A stretch of 64,000 nt of DNA from Coriolopsis trogii (lineage: Eukaryota; Basidiomycota; Agaricomycetes; Polyporales; Polyporaceae). The notes beneath the pieces are model-generated. The model was not told the origin of the DNA, did not search any database, and saw only the letters and a list, made by a program, of their open reading frames with translations. This document shows positions 34,746 to 44,494 of this stretch, piece after piece (position 1 is the stretch's first letter; each line of letters starts with the position of its first letter). The position numbers were made by a program, and so were the translations under genes. Where the stretch lies: positions 292,745 to 356,744 of the forward strand of contig JAHYIO010000027.1 in the NCBI GenBank assembly GCA_020543525.1, given 5' to 3'.

Positions 34746-35498
34746 TTAGAGCTGCGTGTCAATCAGCTGCACCATGACCGGTGCGCAGCTTTCGAGGTCG
34801 TAGCGCATTCCAGACGTGGGCTTGTACACAATGTCGACGTACTGCCCCGCCTTGCAGAGCGCGAAGGAGTTCGCGTCGCCGTGAATAGCCAGAACAGGGT
34901 GGCTCGTAGCGTCACTGGCGGCCTATGAGGAGCAAGAGGATTGTGGTGAGTGACTGCGTCGCCAACAGCGAACGTTTGGACTGACCTGGACACAGTACAT
35001 CTGGGGGTAGTTCGTAGGGTCGATGCCCGACGTCTTGACGAACCTGACGATTTCGCCCTCTCCCACTGCAAGGTTAGCGACCGGAAGGCTGGCGGTGTCG
35101 GCGCCCTGGGGGATCAGCCTGCCCTCGACGAGGTTGATGGACGGGTAGTCATCGTGAGCCCAAGACTCCAAGGTCTGTCCAGACGGTCATTCAGCTCAAT
35201 ATACTCGCAAAGTATACAAACGACGCACTGTGAGAGCCTTGAAGGATGCTCCGGACAGCGCACCGGCAGGACCAAGGACGAGCGGTACTCCGGTCGAGTT
35301 CGTGTTCAGCTCCGGCTGCTCGGTGTACTTCACGGTGAGCTTGAAGTTCGACTGGCTGTCGTACGTCGTGCCGCTAAGCCCGGCGCACCAGGGAGCGGTA
35401 CTGCTCCCCTTCCTTGCGGTCAGATCGGCAGCGGGGAGCGCCATGGAGCCTGAGAGGCCGGCAGCGAACGCGATGAGGACGATGTTGAAGGCGAACAT
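34746..35498 (-). CDS. Secreted protein of unknown function
   Basis: Exons 35498-35229, 35174-34986 and 34922-34746 give 211 residues, all introns in phase 0. MFAFNIVLIAFAAGLSGSMA is a signal peptide, followed by LPAADLTARKGSS. The mature domain is beta-rich with four Cys (APWCAGLSGTTYD, MYCVQ, FALCKAGQYVD, LESCAPVMVQ), suggesting two disulfides. A motif FALCKAGQYVDIVY and the ending VQLIDTQL are clear. A CATAAAAG element at 35609-35616 may be its TATA box. It lies beside the polygalacturonase gene, so a role in wall or substrate interaction is conceivable, but I recognise no named family. Confidence 0.75.
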
Positions 35499-35608
35499 GT
35501 TGTGAAAGGGTGACTGTGGTGAAGAAGGTTTGCTGGAGAAGGGTTGAAAGGATGGAAAGACTGGAGAAGGAAAGAGGGGAATGAGTATCTCGAGCCCACC
35601 AAGGTCAG

Positions 35609-35616
35609 CTTTTATG
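35609..35616 (-). promoter_or_regulatory. Possible TATA box of the secreted-protein gene
   Basis: CATAAAAG on the minus strand about 110 nt upstream of ATG 35498. Supported only by sequence and distance. Confidence 0.35.
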
Positions 35617-36379
35617 CTTCCTGCAAGAAGCCATGCCGATACTGCCTGTGGTCGCGCCGCCGCTCTCGGAAGCACGACACGCTGTACATACATTCACATT
35701 TACTAGTCGTCTGTACAGCGTCACGCAAGGCGGTGAGTATGTCCGAGGGTCGCTGCTTGCAGTATCAATGTAAGCGGTGCTTCTACCTCTGCAGACACGT
35801 ACCATGTACTCGGGATGTACATGATGTTGCTCTAGGCGGACTCAGAATGTGGAGCCTCGGGTTTGAGCTGATGAAGAGGGCGCGGGTACAGGCGAGCTTT
35901 CGTCAGTAGTACGCGTGACCGGGTTCTGGTATAGATTCTTCCGCCTCGCATGTTAGACAATGAGTATCTCATAGATCCGACCTACCGGATACTGTGACAC
36001 TATCAGGTTTAGGACATTGATCTGTCGACATTCCGCCCTCGTGCATCGCCTACTTAGAGTTACTACCGACACCAATCGGCGACAGGCGTCACGTGTAGTC
36101 CATCCTCGACAAAGCTGTGGAACGTGCTGATTTACGGTGATTAGCATAAGCTGGAGTTTGAAAACATGATAGATTCCATATGTCTTAGAGTTCGGGGGGA
36201 GACTTACGACATCCCGGCAGTCGGCGCCTAAGCCAAGCATACTGACCATCGGTTCACAAAGTCGGAACGAATGACTTTTCGAGTTGCATCCAGACAGACC
36301 TACAATATACACAGAGAAGCGCCTATCCACCTCCGCTATGGAGGCCATACTATCAGCCGCTCAAACTCGGACCGATATC
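35617..36379. other. Intergenic, nothing recognised
   Basis: Separates the secreted-protein gene from the 3' end of the polygalacturonase gene. No exon chain, repeat or RNA gene is visible. Confidence 0.45.
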
Positions 36380-38243
36380 TCACTGAGAGAAGTTCTTGAT
36401 CCCGGAGTAGTTGATCTTGCCCGCAGAGCCACCAGAGACCTTCAGAGCAGACCAGTCCCAGGTACCTGTCATTACAATCAATTAAGTCTCGACTCGGATA
36501 GGAGACTAGTACGGGACTCACCGCTGCAAGCTCCAGAGCCGCAGTTGACCGCAACACGCTGTGCGCCGCTAGCAACAGAGATGGAGTTGGTGCTCCCGAC
36601 GAAGTTGACGCCCTACAGTAATGCATGTGCGTATGGAACAATCGGCCTCAAGTTCAAGACGTGTCAAGGGACATAAGTGGAATGCTTACCGATAGCTTGA
36701 CACCCGTGCCAGGCGTGCCGAGCGTGGTGGGGTAGCTCTGTAAAACAAAAGGCGGTGAGCACAGGTACGGAAACAAATGACCGACCGCAAGGGCACAGAC
36801 CTGGTCAATGATGACACCGAACCGGCGCATTCCCGTAGCGGTGTTGCCGGAGTAGGTGATATTGGTAACAGTCGAGCCCGAGGCCGCGGCCTTCGTTTTG
36901 ATGCGAAGTGCTTGGTCGCTGAAGCGCAGAGAACGTTGAGACTTCGCACTAGAGGGGAAACGAAGAGAGGAAGTTGGCGCACTTGTCTTGGATCGTGTTG
37001 TCCTTGATGGTGATACCAGAGACGGTAACACCAGAGTCGATAGAGCCCTATAAAACACACGTACGAGTCAAGTCAACTGAGGGGCGCGAGGATAAGAGGA
37101 AGAATAACGCGTACAACAGAGATACCGTGTCCACCGATGCAAGTGTTGCGCTGGAAGACAATGTTGGAGCCCTTGTTAATCGCAAGACAGTCGTCCTGGT
37201 TGTGGATAGTGCTATTTGAAACGTGAGGCCCGAGCTCTCGGCACACACGTGTCAAGCGCAGGATACATACCTGTCCTGAATGATCAGGTTGGTCGTGCTG
37301 CAGTCGAAACCGTCCGTGTTGTGACCTGCAGCCTTGCCGCCGCTGGCGGAGTTAGGCTGGTCTCCGGCAGCTGATCGGAGATGAGCCCAGTGGCATAGTG
37401 TACGGTTTTGGGCAACGACTCACAGTTGTCAATCGTCAGCTTGGACATTGTCAATTGGGCGGGGTTCGAGACGCTGTAGACCCGAGCAGGCGAGTTCTTG
37501 ACCTTGACGTTCTATACAACACACATGTCAGCATGTAGTAAACAGTTTATTAGCTGCGCAGCTCACAGTGTATGTGCCAGAGATCTTGATCCTGTACAGA
37601 CGCATCAGCGGTGGGGTAATCGAGAGGAAATGATGTTGCCTACTTCATCATCGGAGCAGGCTTGGTGACACCGCCGTTGCCACCTTGACCGTCCTTAGAT
37701 ATGATTCAGCACATAATACGAGTGGACAACTGCATGAAAGGCTCACCCAGTACGAGGGCCCGTTTCCGTCGAAAGTGTGTCCGTTTCCGTTGACTTCATA
37801 GCACAGGTCGAATCAGTATGTGTCGTCCGAGAGACCATCGAATGCACATACAAGTAATCGACTTCCCGCTAAAGGGAGTGTTAGCTATAGCAATCAATGT
37901 ATACAATGTACAGGAGCTGCTCACCTGACTTGGAACAACGGGCCATCCCAGTTCTTGACCGCGAACTTCACGTCACCCTCTGGAATGAATGTGTGCTCAG
38001 TGCATCACAAGTACAAGCAGATCGAAACGCACGCATGTTGACAGTGGTCCCATCCGCGAGTGAGAGGTCGAAGGTCTTGCCAGCAGGGACAGTGAACGAG
38101 TTGATGTTCACCGTCGTGCACTTCACCGCGGCAGCGACATCGTCCAGGGACGAGATGGTGCCGGTACAGTCGCTGGCCTGAGGCGCAGCGAGAATATACG
38201 GCACGAACAACAGGAGTGCGGATAAGCGGAGGATCGCAGTCAT
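36380..38243 (-). CDS. GH28 endopolygalacturonase
   Basis: Secreted pectinase that hydrolyses alpha-1,4-galacturonan in plant cell walls. About a dozen exons run from ATG 38243 to the stop at 36380. The signal peptide MTAILRLSALLLFVPYILAA is followed by PQASDCTGTISSLDDVAAA. Family motifs: FNGNGHTFDGNGPSYWDG, GGNGGVTKPAPMM, then NTDGFD (catalytic Asp), NQDDCLAIN (two catalytic Asp), GGHGISVGS (catalytic His) and RIKT (substrate Arg), each intact. The C-terminal repeats (VTNITYSGNT, GVKLSGVNFVG) show the parallel beta-helix, and the protein ends with GIKNFSQ. All catalytic residues are present, so activity is expected. The TATA box lies about 85 nt upstream of the ATG. Confidence 0.93.
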
Positions 38244-38325
38244 TGTGCTGAAAGGAAGGTGGGACGGAGGTGGGACCGTAGGGAGATGGGCTGGAAAAGT
38301 GAATGACATGTCTGAACGGCCTTCC

Positions 38326-38333
38326 TTATATAT
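38326..38333 (-). promoter_or_regulatory. TATA box of the polygalacturonase gene
   Basis: CCATATATAAGG on the minus strand, with TATATAA about 85 nt before ATG 38243. Consistent with a strongly inducible secreted-enzyme promoter. Confidence 0.6.
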
Positions 38334-39374
38334 GGTAGAAGAAGACTGTAGGAAGACACACCCGATCAGACAACAAGGAGCGGGCCTTGGGCCGAGGTCT
38401 GCATGTACGTCCTCGTCATGAGGCCCGCATGAGATCGTCCAATTCAAAGTTCGCCTAGAACGCGCCCGTGGGCTCGGATGCGACAGCGACACAGCACGAG
38501 CCGTCGGTCCACGCAACATCCACCAGTTTAGCCGTGGACGCGGCGTTGAGCTGACAACGTGTATCGTCAGTGCGTGCCTGTTAATACCGGAAAGGAGACT
38601 ACTCACATACATACATGCCAAGGACAAATTTAAGCCGCTGGCAGCCGGTCTGGTGAGGGAGACCGCAACCGCCTGATTTGCCCTCCGGACGACTGCGTTC
38701 CGGGCTTCAGAAAATGAAAAGAGCAGATGATCCACACGAGGGAGAACTAGAAGAGCGCAATATCCGTCAGATTTTCCGAGTGAGAAGCCGCTAAGGTGGG
38801 TACCATGTGGATGGCGATGGTCGGTGATGTTACTAAGTACGGTCGTCGCCAAAACAACGTCAACGTCGACGGTCCTTGACGGTCCCGAACTCGGTACAAA
38901 TCGCAATGTCTGCGTGAAGACCGCAGTTGCAGTATGTCATCTCTGCATAGGTCTCGATAACATACCATGGCTGAATATGCATGGCGTTCGTAGGATCTTC
39001 AAGAACGCCTTGCTGGCAGCGAATGCGTCGGCTACCAGCATGCGAATTGGTTCTTGGGAAAATGGCTAGTACCGGCGGTATGACGTGAGAGATCGCCGAG
39101 TGTAAGTGGTTCGAAGAACCGCGAGACTTTCGAAGAAGATGCGATGCAACGCTTAAGTGACAAGTGATCCAGGTGGTCGCCGCCGGTCAACACGTCCGGG
39201 CGAGAGCGGATAAATAATGGGAAGAACTATGCCCCGCGGCACTTCAATGACGGACCGTGAGCGGACCGTGTTGTGCGGGCACCTTCAACACAGTGGCAAC
39301 AGTCCAAGTTCACCGCGCGGTACCCGTGTTAGAGATCGTGCATGACTGACGATCCGCGACATCAGGCGGGACTG

Positions 39375-39480
39375 CCAGCATGTTGTACCCCCGAAAGTAA
39401 GGCTCTTTCACCGCCGCAGTGGGAGCAGGACGTGCTCGAACTCTTACTATGTCCACGAGTTCACGCGCGGTCAGGTAATC
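39375..39480 (-). pseudogene. Decayed relative of the candidate gene at 40353-40800
   Basis: In one minus-strand frame this reads EHVLLPLRR, stop, KSLTFGGTTCW, matching EDVLFPVSKPKSTNIFTYTT of the gene at 40800. The in-frame stop and loss of flanking exons indicate a relic. Only a short match, so low certainty. Confidence 0.3.
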
Positions 39481-40352
39481 TCGGCCCTCTCTGCACGTTG
39501 CCTCACACAAAGAAACCAATTTCCAAAATCCATTGGAGTGCCAAGCACGATGCGCCTGCCTGGGTAGATACACCCACCTCGAAATAGAAGAGGTCCCACC
39601 TGGGCAATTGAGCCCGAGCCTTGAGGCCGTAAGACAGCGAGGACGATACTTCTCTTGCTCGTGGCAATTTGCCTTGTGATACCGTGCCCGCGCAGCCTGA
39701 ATGGATTGAGGACTGACTTGACTATTATTGCCTAATGAGCCGTGGACCATTGGGTACAGTACCCTGAACTTGAAGGACACCCCAGAATGCGTTACCACGT
39801 AGTGTCCTCTTAGCACGCGAACAATGAGATATAAGTAGGAGATGCCTCATCATGCACTTACAGATTCTGAAGCCACACGACGTATGGGAAACAATAGGGC
39901 ATCCTAGTACACTGCAACGAACTTGGTACATTCATGTCAGAACGAGAGGCGACGTCATTCTGTCGTAGTACGCACCTCGATATTCGAGAGACCTCTAGCA
40001 CGCGTGCACCTCCCACCGTACTTAGACTCGAAGGCTCCTAGGCCTCAGCTCGGAGAAAGACGATTGATTGACTCCCTGAGCAGACTAGTTTTCCCTCTGA
40101 AAACGGTTTGAATGCGCGTGAAAACAGTTCCATGTGGTAGACAATGCAGTACTGGTATTTGGGTGCGTCGAGAACGGAGTGTGAGGGGAGAACAACGTTC
40201 AAGTTCGCGGCGCGCGAAAGGGTCATGGGCGTCTAGTGTTTGCCTGGTTCGAATCGTAACCTAAATGATACATATGACCTCATGTATCCCGCACGACGGG
40301 CAAAGAGCCAAGTCGTGCAGGAAATGGGCCGGACTTGCAACATTGATCTCTA

Positions 40353-40800
40353 CCCTCGGTAATCAACATACCCATTTCCATACACGCAAGCTACGCTGGG
40401 GCAGTCGAGACAGCCCCACAATATGGGCACGATGTTATAGACGGAGTAAGGGATAGCGTTCAATGCGATGTGATGAAGCCGTCTGCCATGACCGTGATAG
40501 TTGACGAGTCTCAGGTGACTCAAGCACAACCCCCGACAAGCGCGACTTTCATCCCTCACCATCAAGCAATCCCTCGCAACTCCGCCGCCGTTTTCCAATG
40601 AGATGAATTTGTGCCTGTTTCTGTCAGAGGTGACGCTCGGAGCGCACTCTTCCTGTACGATGCATGAGCATCGGGGCAGGTTGTTTAGTAACTCATATTC
40701 TCACTCACCTCGAGGTGGTGTATGTGAAGATGTTAGTACTCTTCGGCTTGGAGACTGGGAACAGGACATCCTCGACGCTCGCCTTGATGGTCGAAATCAT
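40353..40800 (-). CDS. Small hypothetical protein (tentative)
   Basis: Exon 1 (40800-40709) starts MISTIKASVEDVLFPVSKPK and continues STNIFTYTTSR with a gtgagt donor. The next exon, after a tctgacag acceptor, continues in phase as NRHKFISLENGGGVARDCLM and ends at another gtgagg donor. A third exon may give the hydrophobic LNAIPYSVYNIVPILWG segment and end near 40353. The two well-phased junctions support a gene, and a decayed relative exists near 39375. I do not recognise the family, and the third exon is a guess. Confidence 0.35.
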
Positions 40801-40939
40801 GTATTCCTAGAGCATATTCGGACAATTCGTCGAGACGGAGAGCAGTGAAATCACTTACAATTCGGAGTCAACAACAGGTTTATATTTATCAATGCCATTT
40901 CAATCAGCAGGAACTGTCATAGACAAGGCTTGCTACCGG

Positions 40940-41465
40940 CCGCGCATGAGATACAGCAGCCAGGCCCACCCTAAGCCGAAGCACGCCCAGCCATGTGCGG
41001 CCGAAGTGCACATGGAAGTCGCCGATAAGCACGTCTAGGAAGCACCCTCGTGCGACTTGTCTCTGGGTCTGCTAAGGCAGCCGACGAGATCATCATGGAT
41101 CTCAGCACCATGCTAGGGTGGTAAAGCGACACCTGCGCGCCAGCGCGCTTGTCAGTGGCAAAAAATATAGAGGAAGACGACTTTACTCACCTATCCAGAT
41201 AGCTCTAGAGAGCATAACAGGAGAGGAGAATATGTCCTAGTTCAGCACCGGTCGAGCATGGAGCACGTCCGGGTCCAACCCAAGCCCAAGCACACCCAGC
41301 CGCGTGCGAAGTGCACGCCGAAGTCGCCGATAGGCACGTTCAGAACGCGCCCTCGTACGCCTTGTCTCTGAGTCCCTCGGGCAGCCGACGAGGTCAACGA
41401 GGACCTCAGCACAATGCTAGGATGGTAAATCGTCGCCTACGCAGCGCGCGATGTCAGGCTCGATG
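40940..41465. repeat. Diverged tandem direct repeat, two units
   Basis: Unit 1 (about 40940-41160) and unit 2 (about 41250-41465) are 310 bp apart and share blocks such as gaagtcgccgata.gcacgt, cttgtctctg, gcagccgacgag, ctcagcac.atgctagg and tggtaaa. The similarity is clear but diverged. No gene function is evident from either strand. Confidence 0.7.
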
Positions 41466-42301
41466 GAGAGGAGCGCGAAGAAGCTCAAGGATGCTTGCCT
41501 ATTCGAATACGAATACAAGACTCCAACTGGTTTATAGGGTATAAGGAAGCAGGGTTCATGTTGATATTGCTGATACTGTCCAGTTCGCAAGGTCTATGCC
41601 CAAAGAGGGAAAAAGCAGAGAGAATATCAGAAAAGTTGGAGTGGTACCGGTGATGACGGAAATCCAGTGAGAGGAGAGAGTCTTTGGGTTTTCGTCGAAG
41701 GGAAGAGACAAGAGGATATTCTCCAATTTATGGCGAATAGCGGAAAGAGCACTTATCGTAGGTGAAAGAGTGAGAAGAAAAGAAAGCAAATAAGACACGG
41801 GGACAAGAGAGTGTAAGCCTTCGCTGTGGTTCATATATGCATAGGTGTGATGGAGGCTGACTCCAGCCGCCGGGGGTCTCGGTCTACCTCCGATCGCGTC
41901 CGCGGAAACAACGAAACATGGGCTGGCCTGTGCGTTGTTTGCCACTACATCATACTCGTCTGGCGCGAAGGCGGACAGTCATCGTGTGTGCGTGAGGTGG
42001 TTGCAGTCGGTTGTAGCTCCGGATCGGCGCTGGAGTGTCTTGAGGCTGCCATCGACTCAATCACCCTGTCCGGGTTCAGATGGTCCTTCGCCTAGGACAC
42101 GCGTCCTTAGACAGATAGAACCAATGCAGGGGACAACATCTCTTCTTCCTCTCGCACATTCAACAGGATGGTGTTGCTCTTTGCAGACCGTTCACACGCT
42201 CCCCAAGCTGTGAATATGGTACAACTCCGATGTTCCCTCGCTATCATACAACACTTTGTGGGGCTACGCGCGAGACACTCAATACAACAGCTTGGAAATG
42301 C

Positions 42302-42729
42302 TCATGCGGCTTTGGTGACGTGAGCGGAGTCGTGGGGAGGCTATTCGAGACAGTGGAGCCATGAGAGACCTGGAGCGCATCAGAGGAGCGGAACAGAGAC
42401 GTACTGGGGACGTGATGTCGAGGACGCGAGCGAGCGCGTTGAACTCGTCAGTCGTGGGGGTCACCTTCCCGGTGCAGACTATGGGGAGTGCAGATGAGCT
42501 TTCGCCATGCATGAGATCGAAGAGAGGGGCGTACCGTCAATGACGTGCTGTTCGGGCTTGCCGAGCTGCTGGGCGATCTGACCGTAGGACAAACCTGAGT
42601 AGCCGAGGAAGCGGGATGGTAGCCCATGAGTCCTGCGAGCATGCGCATACTCGAAGAGACGTGAGATGCACTCTCACCTTTCTTATCCTTGGCAGCAGCT
42701 AACGCAGCGCACTGGGGGTTGGGGGCCAT
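42302..42729 (-). CDS. Cyanase N-terminal-domain-like mini-protein
   Basis: Four exons (42729-42678, 42594-42535, 42478-42405, 42340-42302) give 74 residues. The product, MAPNPQCAALAAAKDKKG followed by LSYGQIAQQLGKPEQHVIDV, CTGKVTPTTDEFNALARVLD and ITSPPPHDSAHVTKAA, matches the N-terminal helical (lambda-repressor-like) domain of cyanate hydratase (the L.....IA...GK.E..V.....G...PT..E...LA..L.I pattern). The C-terminal catalytic domain with its Arg, Glu and Ser active-site residues is absent, and a stop codon follows directly. All four exons are in phase, so this appears to be a genuine small protein rather than a truncated enzyme. It may bind DNA or oligomerise. A TATA box lies at 42812-42819. 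Confidence 0.75.
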
Positions 42730-42811
42730 GGTGTTCAGAAGTTGGATGAAGACTGAAGTGTAGAGTTGGCGGTGAAGACGACTTGGTGGGTGCTACTCGT
42801 ACAGGAGGGAG

Positions 42812-42819
42812 TATATATA
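42812..42819 (-). promoter_or_regulatory. TATA box of the cyanase-like gene
   Basis: CTATATATAC on the minus strand about 85 nt upstream of ATG 42729, at the usual fungal distance. Confidence 0.6.
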
Positions 42820-43323
42820 GGAGTTCACAGGATCTGGGGTGATCATGGGGATGGGGCGTGCGCGTGAGGACTGTCTGTCACCGCGTTCTCTGGCCAGCCA
42901 TTGGATCAGATTACCGATTGTTATCGACGTGAATCTTATCACGAACAAGCCCAATATGTTCTTTGCAGGGCTCGATCGCCGAAGCATGGCAGAACGCAGG
43001 AGTCCGGGTACTACCGCATCCTGATGCCGGCGAGGACTTGGGAATATGGTAGCAGTAGGCAGGATTGGTACATGTCCAGTGTCAAGCCAAACGGGGCGTC
43101 GGTGAGACTGGAAGTGGTGTGGAAGTCTATTTGGGCAGGCTCGTAGACATGGTACGCCATTGCTGCTTCGCTGAATATATCCCTATCGTCAGCCTATGAG
43201 AAGCCTCTCATTTGCTACTGGGAGCAAAAGCTTGACATATTATGTATACACTCACCCCTTGCGAGACAGAGCTGTCCGAACGAGGGCTCAGCGCCTGACA
43301 GTTAATGAGCGCGTCGCGTACGG

Positions 43324-43348
43324 CACGTGGACCGTGTCACTGCACGTG
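43324..43348. promoter_or_regulatory. Pair of CACGTG E-boxes upstream of uS11
   Basis: Two perfect palindromes CACGTG at 43324-43329 and 43343-43348 lie 115-140 nt upstream of the uS11 ATG. CACGTG is the site of bHLH factors such as Cbf1. Use as a ribosomal-protein promoter element here is inference. Confidence 0.5.
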
Positions 43349-43462
43349 CACTGAAGCCCGCCAGCGCTTGTGAACGAGCAAGCAAATCCTGCGTATCGGC
43401 TCGTCCTCGCACTCAACGCCCCTCAAGCACCCTCCGTCAAGACATCCGACGAGCTCAACATC

Positions 43463-44124
43463 ATGGTGAGTGTCCTTGCGTGCTGTTTGGATGCAAGCGA
43501 GGTGGCAGAAGGCGGAGAACGGAAGTTGGAAGGATGGATGTACTGATCAGAGTTTGGATGTAGCCCCCCAAGAAGGTCAGAGCCGCAAAGGAAGAGGCCG
43601 TCGCACTCGGTCCCCAGGTTGCTGAGGGCGAGCTCGTCTTCGGTGTCGCGCACATCTACGCGTCGTTCAACGACACCTTCGTCCATGTCACCGATCTCTC
43701 TGGCAAGGAGACGATCGCTCGTGTCACTGGTACGTCTATGCTTGACTGCAAAGCATGCAGATGACCCAACATATCATTGAATCTGCAGGTGGCATGAAGG
43801 TCAAGGCTGATCGTGACGAGTCCTCTCCCTACGCTGCTATGCTTGCTGCTCAGGACGTTGCTACTCGCTGCAAGGAGATTGGCATCACTGCCCTCCACAT
43901 CAAGCTCCGTGCGACCGGTGGAACTGGTACCAAGACCCCCGGCCCTGGTGCCCAGAGTGCTCTCCGTGCTCTCGCCCGCTCGGGCATGGCCATTGGCCGT
44001 ATCGAGGACGTGACCCCCATTCCCACCGACTCGACCCGTCGCAAGGTATGTACACGCATATTTCCGTTGATTGGGCAGTGTCCTGATACTCGTGAAGGGT
44101 GGTCGCCGTGGTCGTCGTCTGTGA
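43463..44124 (+). CDS. RPS14: 40S ribosomal protein S14 (uS11)
   Basis: Small-subunit platform protein. Exons 43463-43465 (the ATG alone), 43564-43729, 43789-44045 and 44098-44124 give 150 residues, the normal length. The sequence reads [98 protein letters not shown], and ends [10 protein letters not shown], the universally conserved basic tail. The first intron directly follows the start codon, a common ribosomal-protein gene layout. The last intron has an AAG acceptor, which is the only one that yields the conserved tail. The two CACGTG boxes lie upstream. Confidence 0.96.
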
Positions 44125-44494
44125 TCGCTCGCGTCATGCACAAAACATCATCTCCCGGATTGCTGCTGCTATGTATTGTTGCTGTATATCCGCATGGAAT
44201 GATCAAAGGTCGCCGCTCGACACGCATCAGGTTCTTTGGCGCATGCTGAGACCTGCCCCGTGGTCGATGCCCATGTTTCCCAGACACTGTGTTGGCCTGC
44301 TAGAGTGCGATTATGCTGTATCATCATGACTTTATGCGTCTTTGCCGTTGGTGTGAAGAAAGGATAGGAAGTTGTGCGACGCACGACGGATCATTAGTGT
44401 GGGAGTGACGTCGGTTGCAGGTTGGACTTGGGTTGTAACGTAAGTTGTGGCGAATGTTGAGAATCCACTTCTCTGTCCTCTGTCCCGCTACGAC

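Larger units (their letters stand above)
38334..42301. other. Gene-poor 4 kb
   Basis: Apart from the small candidate gene at 40353-40800, its decayed relative near 39375-39480 and the diverged direct repeat at 40940-41465, nothing can be named here. An uninterrupted frame at 41556-41945 (minus) has hydrophobic patches but no signal peptide, splice context or relative in the window. Confidence 0.4.

Noticed and set aside
40225..40262. tRNA-like B box (ggttcgaatcg)
   Set aside because: No A box or foldable cloverleaf at the proper distance upstream.
41556..41945. 129-codon minus-strand frame with hydrophobic stretches
   Set aside because: No signal peptide or conserved motif, and the start region overlaps an unrelated sequence; not supportable as a gene.
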